A stretch of DNA of 64,000 nt from Tetrahymena thermophila SB210 (Eukaryota > Ciliophora > Oligohymenophorea > Hymenostomatida > Tetrahymenidae): assembly GCF_000189635.1 (NCBI RefSeq), contig NW_002476334.1, positions 1 through 64,000 of the forward strand, in the 5' to 3' direction. Below the pieces are notes generated by a model that saw nothing but the letters and a program-made list of their open reading frames with translations, had not been told where the DNA came from and did no database searches. Below are positions 9,114 through 20,700 of this stretch, piece by piece; position 1 is the stretch's first letter; every line of letters begins with the position of its first letter. Position numbers and translations under genes: made by a program.

Positions 9114-12058
9114 TCAAGCCTATTTTAAACCAACAATCTCAATATTTTCACCTTAATGTTAGGGTTTAGCCATCTGCAATTCTTATTCTTTTTTCTTTCC
9201 TAAAAATTTCATAGACATCTTGTAGAGGTATACAAGCAAAATGAAATTACTGAAAGTTAAAACACACATAATTTTGAATGTGTTGTAAATAGATAGTCCA
9301 CTATCAGCACACATAGTATTTTGTAAATTATCTTTTTAAAAAAAAAAATTATTAAAATTAAAAAAAAATTGACAATTATTACCTAAAGTATAACCAAAGA
9401 AGAGGCAATTTACATTATTTAGCAATCCTTATTTTCCTGTTAACGCATCGCTAATTTCTTTACTTCCATCAAGTACTTGACTATTGACTTTGTTTTTGAA
9501 ATCTAACAACATATAACCAAAACCATCTGCATTACTTGATGATTATTGAGGAATAATAACGTTATTTATAAACTCACTTCTAATTAAAGTTATTGTTTGG
9601 CCAGTATTGCTTGAATCTTTATAATTAAAAGTTTCTGATTTAGCATATCTTGTTGTAGAAAATGCAACATATGTTTTAAACTTTGAGTAAAATAAATCCC
9701 AAGGTTTTGTTGTGCATGAAGTATATCTACTTTAAGTATCTGTTTGAAGATTAGGTAATTATGAAATAGTTTACCAACTCACGCAATTAGTTCCAGTTAA
9801 TCCAGTTTAAAAATCAGTTTACGACACGGGATGAAGATTGTTGTAATTATTTGCGCATTAATCATCTTTTATAACAAATTAATCATAAGCACTACTTGAA
9901 ACACAATTATATGCATTTGAACTTGTTACACTGTTATTCAATTAACTGATTTAAGCTTGATATATTTTAACAGCATTATCATAGTCTAAAATAATATTAT
10001 ATTTTGCAAGCTAATCAGGACCAGTAGTGACCCAATCTTAATCAGATCTATCTGTAAATATTCCATAATTTTGCATTGTTAGGTGTTAATTTAAGAAAAA
10101 TTGCATATATTATTCAAATTTTTAATATTAAGTAATGTCAAATGAATCATATGATTTTTAAAGATCACTTTAAGTCTCTGTCATAGTATCTACCTTATCT
10201 TAAATTTTAAACTTGGTTAGAATATCACCTTTACCACCTAAACTAGCCTTACAGGTTGTTAAGTAACTAATATCATCTGCGGTTAATTGAGAAAATGAAC
10301 TAAGATAGGTTTTGTCCTATTTTATAAATGTAAAAATAAATGAAATGAAATCAGATAAAACGCAAGCTTTACATTAAATATTTTATCTGTTGTATTACAA
10401 CCTTCCATAAGTACAATTGTGAGAATACCAAGTATTACACATAATAAAAATCCTATAAATGTAAGCAAACCAAGAAGGCACCAGAAGATATTTAAGCAGT
10501 ATCTGACCTTGAGCATATGCTTAATATAACCAACAAAAGAGAGAATTGACCCAACAACAGCAATAAATATGAATACACCATAGAATGCCATCAAAAAGAT
10601 TGTGATTAAGTTAAATACTTGATCAGTCTATAAAAATTAAAATATTTATTTAATTTTATATTTTTTAATTTAAGTTAAATACCAATTAGCTATTATCGTC
10701 AATTTAATTAATATAGCTATTAATTTGACTCTGGCCATTACTGATTTGACTTAAAGCATCTTATAATGGTTGTTTTATTGAGTTCGAATTTTGATTATCT
10801 TAAGCAAAAGATTTAGCTTGGTCTGAGGCTTCTTTCATAGCTGAAACTGCCGCAGAAGAAGCTTAATTCTAAGCTGTAACCATTTAATTAACGAGGTTTG
10901 AGTAAGTATCTCCCTTTAATTAATATTAATTATTGATAAAATGAATTAAGTGAAAATATTTTTTACATAGAAACGAGATGGTTAAGTGGAATCAGAAAAA
11001 TCACTAAATCCAGAACTTTCACCTTTCTAGTGAGTCTTAAAGCTAGAATCTACAGTTTACAAAGCAGTAAACATGCTAGTAATAGAATCTGAAACTTTCT
11101 AAATATTACTACTTTAGGTTGAGCTATAAGTAGCAAAACTATTGATTTGAGCTACATAGTTATCTATTTTAGAAGTTATTGTATTTACCTAAGTTTTAAG
11201 ACCATTTAGCCCAATAAAATTAGCTTGAGTTCCATCTGAGGTATTGTAATTTTATTATAAATTTAAATTATCTAAGCTAGATACAACCACACATTTCATA
11301 GACTGTTAGAATAAATTATTTAGTTGTTAGTTAGATGATTAGCTAACAAATTAATGAAAAAAAAAATTATAATTGAAGATTTTACTTTGTAAGAAGAGTT
11401 AATATCACTAGAATATATATATCCAGCGACACTGGTAGATAGGGTGAGAGCAGAGAATAAAATAACGCATATCAAAGTGTAAACCATTTATCTCTTTGTG
11501 AAGGGATTCTTTTAGATATCATCCTTGCAACAGCATGGACATTCTTTTATTAAGGAATGGAGAAAAAAAAGGATTTAAAAATTTAATCTTTTAAATTTTT
11601 AATTATTTACTTTAATCGCAGCAGCAGTAACAACAATAGCAGAAAGTTATTATAGGAGTTATTAAAAAGAATATTAGTAAGATACCTAAAATAATTGCTT
11701 TCTAAATTAATTTATTTGTCTCAGGTACTTTTTAATCTCTAATTAATTCATCGCCAATAGCAGGTCCAAATGCGCCTCTGTATTCATCATAAGCTGTATT
11801 AAATTTACTTACTTTAGATTGACTAATGGTTGAGTTAGAAGCTTCTTTGCATATCTTTATTACTTTTGGATTTTGAAAACTTGATTAATCTTATAATATA
11901 CGATAATCATAAGTTTCTGCTTCGTTTACTGTACTGTCTTGAGTAAAGTATGAGCTGTATTAGCTTATATCTATCTTTTTATTGCTTAAGTCAAGGGATC
12001 TTATTAGGTAAATGGATAGCAGTAGGCATCCATACAATGCGATAAGAGAATTCTTCAT
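9114..12058 (-). CDS. Prominin-like five-pass membrane protein A
   Basis: Topology matches prominin (CD133), a cholesterol-binding protein of membrane protrusions and cilia in animals. Order: signal peptide (MKNSLIALYGCLLLSIYLI), about 120 luminal residues, TM1 running into a Cys-rich cytosolic turn (CYCCYCCC...CPCCCKDD), TM2 (LSTSVAGYIY), a long helical luminal loop, TM3-TM4 (near 10600-10380, VFIFIAVVGSILSFVGY then WCLLGLLTFIGFLL), a second loop rich in N, S and Y, TM5, and a short tail ending near FLGKKKEQ. Several small introns interrupt it, including one just after the Cys-rich turn (about 11480-11610). The paralogue at 13060-16179 has the same plan. The prominin call rests on topology and the Cys-rich turn, not on a profile score. 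Confidence 0.75.
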
Positions 12059-13059
12059 CCTCGATGGTTAGATCTAATTGATTAGACTTTTTCTTCTTTT
12101 TTGATTGAATTTTGTTTTGATAATTAATTAATCAATTATAAATTAGCAGCTATATCCAATGAATTTAAACTTAACTAATTCTAAATTTTTAAAAAAAATA
12201 TCTTTAGAAAATGAATTGAGTCTATAAAAAGCTTCATAGCCCCTTATAAACATTTGAAATTAAAAAATTTTAACTATTCTTCTGATGAATTAAAAAGTTT
12301 TGGATGTAACTTTAAAAGTTAAAACTATTAGAAAAATACTTTTTTCCTCACATTTCCTATACTTCATAACTTCCTTAAATTTAAGTCATAATATATTTTT
12401 CTTACAGCGTTTTATATTACAGAGAACAAATATCAATGAGAATATTATATACTGCTTTTTTTTATTTTTGAAGCATTTTTTTTTTGATCTTCTTCCTATT
12501 ATGGATGATTATTAAATATATGTAATAAAATGTGGAGAATAAGGATAATTTATTTCAAATTACAAATATTTACAGTAAATAAAATGAAGCAGAAATTATT
12601 AATAAATAAAAATGCTACTTAATTATTTAAGTTGAATTTCATATTCAAACAGCTGGATTTCCTTACAATTTTATATATTTGTAGACTTTTTAGTCTTTTT
12701 TGATTGATTAGAGCGATTGATGTAGAAAAAAGAAATTAATTAGTAAAAATAGTTAATAAAAGATATAATGAATGAATGGACAATCAAATTTTGAAATTAA
12801 CTTGATCACACAAACAATTAAATTTAAGTACATTTTCAGGAGATAAAGAGAGGCTTACAAAAAAAAAATTTTAGTTTGAAAAAATATACGAAAATAAGAG
12901 AAATTATCAAATAAAAACATCTCTAAATAGAGTGATTTTAGAAAAATAGTAAGTCAAATATAAATTAATAATAAAAAACAATCTATATAGATTAATAATA
13001 TTAGAAACAAATAGATAAGGTTTTTCATATTTATGTTTAATTTTTAATATTAATTTTTA
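12059..13059. other. Spacer between the prominin-like paralogues
   Basis: About 1 kb of AT-rich DNA upstream of gene A and downstream of gene B. A short frame at 12300-12515 has no recognisable content. No supported gene. Confidence 0.55.
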
Positions 13060-16000
13060 TCAATTGATAAATTATTTCATTTCGATTCCACCTTAGGGCA
13101 TGACTGTACCTACATTAGGCTTATCTTGCTCTTCCTTTAACTTGCCCAAAAATTTCATAGCGATTTTGTATAAGAAAATCAAAAGAACAAAATTGCTAAA
13201 ACAAAGTACACACATAATTTAGAAAGTAATGTAGATTGAAATGGCACTGTTATCGCATAATTGCTCATAGAAATTTTCTTTAATTTTAAAAAGTAATTTT
13301 AAAAATTAATAAAATGATAATAAAAAATGTATTTACATATTGTAAACCCTAAGAATAAGCAGTTAACTTAGTATATAAGACCAGAAGGACCTATCAATGA
13401 ATCAGTGATTGCCTTACTACCATCTAAAACTTAACTCTTAATATTTTGAACTATACTGTTAAGTTAATAGCCAAATCCTGGGCTAACTGTAGAAGATGAT
13501 GCAGTCATAATATCACCAATAAATGTATCTCTCTTTTCAGATGGTGATGTGGTTTAAGTATTGGTAGCAGCATTTTAATATTAGAATGTTTCAGGTTTAT
13601 TGTACATATTCTAAGCTTGAGAAACATAAGTGTTAATTCTATTATAAAAATCTGTAAAAGGTTGAGCAGAACCATATCTTGTGCTTGCATTTGGTGAGGT
13701 AAACTAACTAGTCGATGTCTAATATGAAACACAGTTTTTACCTGATAAAGAAGTACCAAAAGATGAAAGTACACTAGCATAGTTATAAGCAGAGCATTAG
13801 TTATCTTAGAAGACAAAGAAGTCATTGTTAGTTGATGAAATTGAGGAATAAGGATTTGATTATGATGTTTGGTAACTAAGATATTTTGTTTATGTTGAGA
13901 AGCCAGCAACTGCTTCCTAATAGTCAAGAGACATTGGGTAATTACCCATTTAATTAGGGGGATATGTAGCCCAATTTTGGTCATTTCTGGCAAATATTAC
14001 TCCAAATTGTTAAATCATTGTATGGGTAAACTAGAAATACTGTAAATTATTTTCAAATTGCTAATAAGCAGACATATCAAAAGAATTCAAAGCATCCTAT
14101 AGAGATTGCTATGTCTTAGTAATTTAATTTACTTAATCCTCAATATTGAACTTCTTTAGTATATTACCATCTCCTCCTAATTCAGCTTTGCATGTACTCA
14201 AATAAGATTTTAAATCACTACTTCCCAAATTCACTGTTTGGAAATATGTTGGATCCTAATAATTAATTAATTAATCAATGAATTAAAATTTAAATAACTA
14301 AAATAAATGATTAGTTTAGTAATTACATTTAAAAATTTATTGCCTGCATCACATCCATCCATCATTACAATAGTTAATATACCTAGTATTAATGTTAAAA
14401 TGAAACCAAGGAATGTTAAGAGTCCTAGAATACACCAAAAGAAGTGGAGACAAACTCTGACCTTATACATGTTTTTGATATGACCAATGAAAGCTAAGGC
14501 TGCTCCTGCTACAGCTATAAACATAAATATTCCATAGAATATCATTAAAAAGATAGTAACCAACTAAAATACTGTATCAGTCTAATTTTATAAAAATTTT
14601 AAATTTAATAAAGCTAAAATACCATTTTTCAATATTTATTACGATTGAAGTATTTTTCTTAATGCTGTTGACTGTATCAGATATCATATTTTAGCCCTTC
14701 TAGATTTAAGTTAATGCCGAACTAAGAGCACTATTAACACTAGTTTTACCTTGACTAGCTTGATTTGTACATTAAGTAGAAGCTTCATTTATGGCTGTAA
14801 TAGCTGCTGAAGTTACTTTTTATTAAGCTGAAACAATACCATCTATTACTTTTGGATAGTTTGTTGAATCCTATTAATAATACAAAAATAATTATTTAAT
14901 TTAGATTCTTAAAAGATGATTTAATTAAGGATTTATTAGTTTGTTTTTATCTTTGTAACTAATAAAAAATGTATTAACAAAATAAACTATTCTGAAATTT
15001 ATATTAAACACTAATTAAAATCTAAAATAATTTAAATTTTGTCATAATTACAAAGAAAATAGAACTTCTAGTTGTCCCATCATTTGGTATTTAATCTTAC
15101 CATCCTTTATTAGCAGCATATTAATAACCAGTAGCTAATGGAGTTTATTTCATAGAGGTTAACATATTTTAAATGGTCTGTGATGTACTTTATAGAGTTG
15201 CAATTTTTGGTTAATTTGTGGTTTGGAAGTTGCTAATACCTGTATACCAGGTGTCAAGCTATCCTTACACGGTTTGGATAGTTGATTCCAATCCATTCAA
15301 ACCTAAGAAAGTACCTGTAGAACCTGTATTAAGAGTGAATGTTTATTACTAATTAAGGTTATCAAGAGCTGAAACAATTGTGCATTTCATAGACTATATA
15401 TTCAAATACATAATTAAAATATTATCTCAAAACTGTTTAATTATTTACCTTATATGATGAATTAATTTTGTTAGAATAAACATATCCGGCTATGCTTGTA
15501 GCTAAGGTTAGGGATGCAAGAACAACAACAGATATAAGATTGCATAAAAGCTATCCTCTTGTAAAAGGTTTCTTCTTGGGATCATCTTTACAGCACAAAG
15601 GGCACTCTTTGATTAATTGTAGGTAGAAAAATAAATAAATAAATGAATAAATTAATAATATAATAAAAATAAAAGAAATCTACTCTTATCACAACAGCAA
15701 TAGCAGCAATAACATAGTGTTAACCAAGGAGTTATTATCAAAAATATTGCGATTAAAGCAATAATTATGATTTTTTAAGCCTATGAACCAACGGAAGGAA
15801 CCCTTTAATTTAAAAGATCATCACCTAAAGAAGGGCCAAAAGAAGTTCTATAAGTTGAGCGTGAGTGACTTGCTGCATCAATTTGTGATTAGCTCACTTT
15901 ACCGCCATCAGAACTTGCGTTACATATAGAAATGACATCTTAATTTGATGTGGGTGAGCTTTGAACGTCGGTTACAGTATTAGATGTGGCTGAACTTTGC

Positions 16001-16179
16001 AAATTACGTTAAAAACTTGAAGTACTATTATGATTACTATTAACTTCTTCTTCTTCTCCTCCTAAGAATTTAGACTCTAAAAAGTTTTGAAGACTTTTAT
16101 TTGTGTCAAGTTCCAATTATCTTAGAAAATAGACGCTTAGTAATAAGCATCCATATAAGACGTAAAGTCCTTTACCCAT
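13060..16179 (-). CDS. Prominin-like five-pass membrane protein B
   Basis: Tandem paralogue of gene A on the same strand. Order: signal peptide (MGKGLYVLYGCLLLSVYFL), luminal segment with acidic EEEE run, TM1 (IIIIALIAIFLIITPW), Cys-rich turn (CYCCYCCC and CPLCCKDDPKKKPF), TM2 (ISVVVLASLTLATSIAGYVY), long helical loop rich in Q, T and S, TM3-TM4 (FLMIFYGIFMFIAVAGAAL; FWCILGLLTFLGFILTLIL), a Tyr/Asn/Ser-rich loop with scattered cysteines, TM5 (VLLIFLYKIAMKFLGK), tail ending GIEMKQFIN. Cysteines flank the loops (SICNASS, DGCDAG), as expected for disulfide-bonded extracellular domains. Introns are short; the one after the Cys-rich turn sits at the same place as in gene A. A role in shaping ciliary or surface membrane is inferred. 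Confidence 0.77.
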
Positions 16180-17776
16180 AATGTTTGTTTATGAATGATT
16201 GCTCTTTTAAATATTTCTTAACTTTTGTTTTATCTATTAAACTAAAGTAACTTCTACAGGAATAACAATTGATTAGTTTTTGTTATAAAATTCAATTTAT
16301 GTTTATTATTTTTTTTTAATTATTTTTAATTATTTCGATATTAAGTCCTCTATCAAATTTAATTGATGAGTTTGATAAGTATATGATCTTTGGAGAAAAA
16401 TGCGTTTATACTGTTTATGTTTGAGCTGGGTTTGTTTTAATCAATAGAAAAGGTTAGTTAGATAAAGATTGATAGAAAGAAATATATTTTGACAATTAAA
16501 TTGACTTCTATTAATATGCAATTAACTAATTCGAATAAAAACAAAAAATAACTTTTTAAAAACACATAAAAATAAGAATAGAAAAATTAAATTCAAGTAA
16601 TTATTATTTTTTTTAACTTAAAGAAAGGTATATCCTGAAAATAAAATTAAAATTTTCTTTAATTTTTAAAAATTTAATGTTATCTTTTGTTACAGAAAAA
16701 AGTTTTTGCCTCTTTATTATCCTCGCTGATAAAAAATTCAGGTGATTTTATGTTCGTATGTGATTCGAAACATATCAAAATTAGCTCACATTTAGAAAGA
16801 GTTATAAATTCTGAATTTATAGTGTGGCAGTGTAAATAAATAAATACCTTTCTCTAATTCTTTTAAAGCTCATACTTTGAATATATTTATTAAAATTTCT
16901 AAAATTACACTTTTTTAGAATTCAAAAAGTCTACATTTTTTTTTCAAAAGATATTAAATCTTGTATTTATATTTATTTTAGGTTGAAAACAGTTTACAGA
17001 TATTTAATAAGAAGTATACTTATTTATTTATTGATATTGTAGTAAATTTAACAAAATAAATGACTTTAAAAATCCTTCTTATTTGTTCTTCATAATCAAA
17101 AAGAAACACAAAATTCTCATAATCCACCATAAATAAATAAATAAAAAAGCTATAATTAGACAATTTTTTAAAGTTTTGAGAGCAGTAATGATCTAAATTA
17201 GGGAAAATTTAGAGAAATATTAAAAATAATGTATATTTTCATCAAAAATCAAATTATACAAATAATATTTTTTTAATTAAAGAAGAAATCATTGTTATTT
17301 TGAAAAAAAGATTCAATCAATATAAATTAAAACTATAACCCAAATTCTCAAATATCTAAATGCGAGCATGCTAAAATTGTTAGATTATAAATATACCTTT
17401 CACATATTTAGTTATAAATTTTTAGTTTTTGTAATCACCAAAAACTAAATGCACACAATTATTTATCGTTTCTTTGTATGATTTGTCTGATATTAGATAA
17501 TTTTTACAATTCAAATTTATATATAAAAAATCTATAAATAATTTAATAATCAAAATCAATTAATTTATTCATTATGCTTCCTAATTGATGTTTTCATGTT
17601 CTTTTAGTTATATTAAGCTATTTGATTTATTTATTAAATTAAAAAAGACTTATTAGGAGAAGACAACACAATCAATCAATATTAGTGATATAATCATCAA
17701 TTTTTTATATTCGTCATTTACAAGTTGTAAAGCTTAAATAGGACTGAACATTATTTATAGCATTAAATAAAGCTTC
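16180..17776. other. Large intergenic region upstream of gene B and the UBR gene
   Basis: About 1.6 kb, divergent, AT-rich. No coding gene recognised. It holds one less AT-rich, potentially structured patch (16681-16840), listed separately. Confidence 0.5.
16700..16835 (+). ncRNA. Possible structured RNA, unassigned
   Basis: A patch with more G and C than its surroundings and no coding frame. AAATTCAG at 16734-16741 can pair with CTGAATTT at 16811-16818. Between them TATGT and ACATA close a small hairpin around GATTCGAA, and ATGTTCG can pair with CGAAACAT with one bulge. I recognise no snRNA, snoRNA or tRNA signature, and the strand is a guess. Confidence 0.2.
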
Positions 17777-20700
17777 ATGAGGAGGAAAGAGGAGATTTAG
17801 AACTCTTTATCTGTTTTAATTGAAAGCTACTTTGAATAAAAAAGATAGCAGAATTATTAGGAGTTCAGCCTAACTTTGTTTAAAAATTTGATTAATGATA
17901 GCCAGTTTCATAAAGTAGTACCCGAACTGCTTGATAAATTAAAGGAAGGGGGGATGATAAAAAAATGTATGAAATTAGTTTAAAAGGGTGAGGTCAGTTT
18001 TGTTTGTGAAGAATGTAGTTATGATATAGAAAGCTCTTTAATTTGTAAAAGTTGTTTTATAGCAGAAGATCACCTAGGACATAAAGTGCATTATTCTACA
18101 TAATATGAAGGCATATGCGATTGTGGAGATATCAAAGCTCTTAAATTTGTTTGCAGTAATCATAGCACTAAGGGAGAAAATCTTCTTTCTTATTCTTAAA
18201 ATGATGTAGAGAAAGAAAAAATTATACATATTGTAAATAATTTTAAATTAGTTCTTAAGTAGCTTCTAAATCTACTTATAGAGCGCGCATAGCAATCCCC
18301 TTTTTATGAAGAAAATGTTTCCAAAGGTATGCATATATAAAAAGAAAGTCTCTGTAGTCTAGCAGCCAATATAGTTAGGTTTCTTAATGAAAATTGTATT
18401 AAAAGCGAGGTTTTAATGAGCTCAGTTGCTGAGATATTGCTATAAGGAATTAAGCAAGCAGAGCCCTCAGTTAAATTATCTCATAATTGTCAAAAACTGA
18501 CTTAAAAATTAGAGAAAAAAAATCTAACAACATCAAGTAAAAACTGCGATTGCACATATTTAGAATTGCTACTTAGATCTTAATCTAAATTCAAAGATGA
18601 AGTCAACGAAGCATTTTTAAAATTGTATCAACAAATTATGAAGTTTGATGAATAATTTGCTAATACCTTAGCCTCTAGCTTTGTCAAACTTTTTAGATTC
18701 TTTTTTTATGAGACAAATATGAATAATTTAATAAGCATTGGTAGATAGATAGCTGGAAGCTCAGCATCGTCTACAGCTTCTTCTTCAAGTTCTTCTTCCT
18801 CTTCTTAATCTCCTCCCAATTCATCTTCTCCCTCACAAAACCTTAAAACAAACATGCACTTTAGCAAAACACTTTAAATATATTGCTAATTTTTTACAAT
18901 CAACACTGCATCATAATTCATGAAAAGCAAATATTTTATTTAAATTTATGAGTAATGGTAAGACATAATACGAAACTATTTTTTAGGAGAAAGCAGATTA
19001 GCTTTTAATGCTTTTAATCAAGTTAAAAATTTATTTTCATTCATTCTTTCTAAGAAAATACTTGTGCAAATGATAGACTTAAAAGTTCTTTTGGCTCAAA
19101 CAATTACTTGCATTTTTATTACTCATACTCATAAATCACCTGAATTAAGCGATGAAATTGAGAAGATGAGATTAGTTATTGAATGCGGAATTCTTATGCT
19201 CTTTAAAAAAGTTTGGTCAAGAGTTTATGAACTATTTGAAAATGAAAAAAATCAAAGGATATAGCTACTAGAATTTGCTGTTGAAAGAATTTTAACAGAA
19301 AACAAGAAATTATTTTTATCAACTCCTTAGCTTATCAATGGAAATGAAAGTTTAGCCAATGAAGATATTTCCAATAAATCTAAAAATAGTCAAAATGGAG
19401 AGTGGCCAATACATTTTACAGGCTTCAGAATGCTCAGTATTGTTTTAAATTTGTTAGTCGTAGAGACAAATGTGAGCTTTTTGAAAGATATGCTACTTTC
19501 TTAACATTTTGAAGGAAAACATGAAAAACTAGAAAATTATATTGCATAGGTAATTTAATACCCGTTAAAAGCAATGAATTTTGCAAGGACAACTGAGTAA
19601 AAAGTTGGAAATTATTACTAAATGATGTCAGACCCTTTAAAGTCTATGAAAATTGAAATTATTAACTCTTTTTACAAGAAAAGTTTTTATGGTTAAATGG
19701 ATTTAGATATTTCTTTGATTTAAGTCCTTCTTGCTATAATAAAAGAAAAAAATAGTAAAATGCCTCTGATGAATATAGTTTGCACGATATATTCAGAAAT
19801 AGATATAAAGTAAATATATTTCTCCACCCAAGATGAAAACTACAAGAAAAGGTTAGGTAGTGTATTGGAGTTATTTGCAGTACTTGCAGTAAATAATGCT
19901 TGCATTTTAAATACAGTCGCGTGCAGCTAAATACTTCAGAAAAAGAAGGACCACAGAAGACCTTAGTGGCTAGAGCACCATCTTCACTGCGTTCTAATTA
20001 ATGCTTTCCATCTCTAAAAAGTTCATGATTTAAAAAGTGTTAAGGATGTTCTATACGATAAAATCTTAAATTATGAAATTAAAATAGAGCCTTTCATTTT
20101 TGATGTAACTGAATAAATCGCGCCATCATCTAGAACTCTTAGATTAAAACCTGAATTTCAAAGATAATACGAACCTTTTCTATTTCATAAATATACTAGA
20201 CTCTCAAGCAATATATTCGAAAAAGTTAAAGAGCTAAGTTCTAAATTTGATGATTGTGATCCTATAATTGGAAATATCTCACTATACACAGAGCATAGTT
20301 TTTTAAGAACTTTACTGAATAATTTATTTAGCGATGAAGTCCCAAGATATCTAATGCTGTGCTTCAGAATAGATTCTTTCAATGAGTCTTTGAATGATGT
20401 GTTAAAATTCTCTATTAAACTAGTAGGATTATATCTCACATTTTGTATCAGGGAAATAATTGAACTCAAAGCCTTTGAAGAAACAAGATAGGTTTTTGAT
20501 CATCTTTTAAAATATTTTTTGAAGCCAGAGCTTGAGAAAAAGTTATCAGAAATGAAAAAAAATAGAAAACTTTCTGACATAAAATAGACAATGTAAGAAT
20601 TTCATGATTATTTTTTTATTTATTAAATTACACTTTCACTTTCAACAAAATCAAAATATTTCTTCCTCAAATCCTGTTTGTTATTCAATCTTTTATAATT

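Noticed and set aside
10322-10594. Stand-alone 90-residue membrane protein
   Set aside because: It is the TM3-TM4 exon of prominin-like gene A; the matching exon in gene B sits at the same place in the same gene order.
12300-12515. 71-residue frame between the prominin-like genes
   Set aside because: Composition fits translated AT-rich spacer and it has no splice context.
13505-13993. 162-residue frame on the minus strand
   Set aside because: It overlaps the prominin-like gene B exon in another frame. The gene's own frame is continuous with the membrane segments on both sides.
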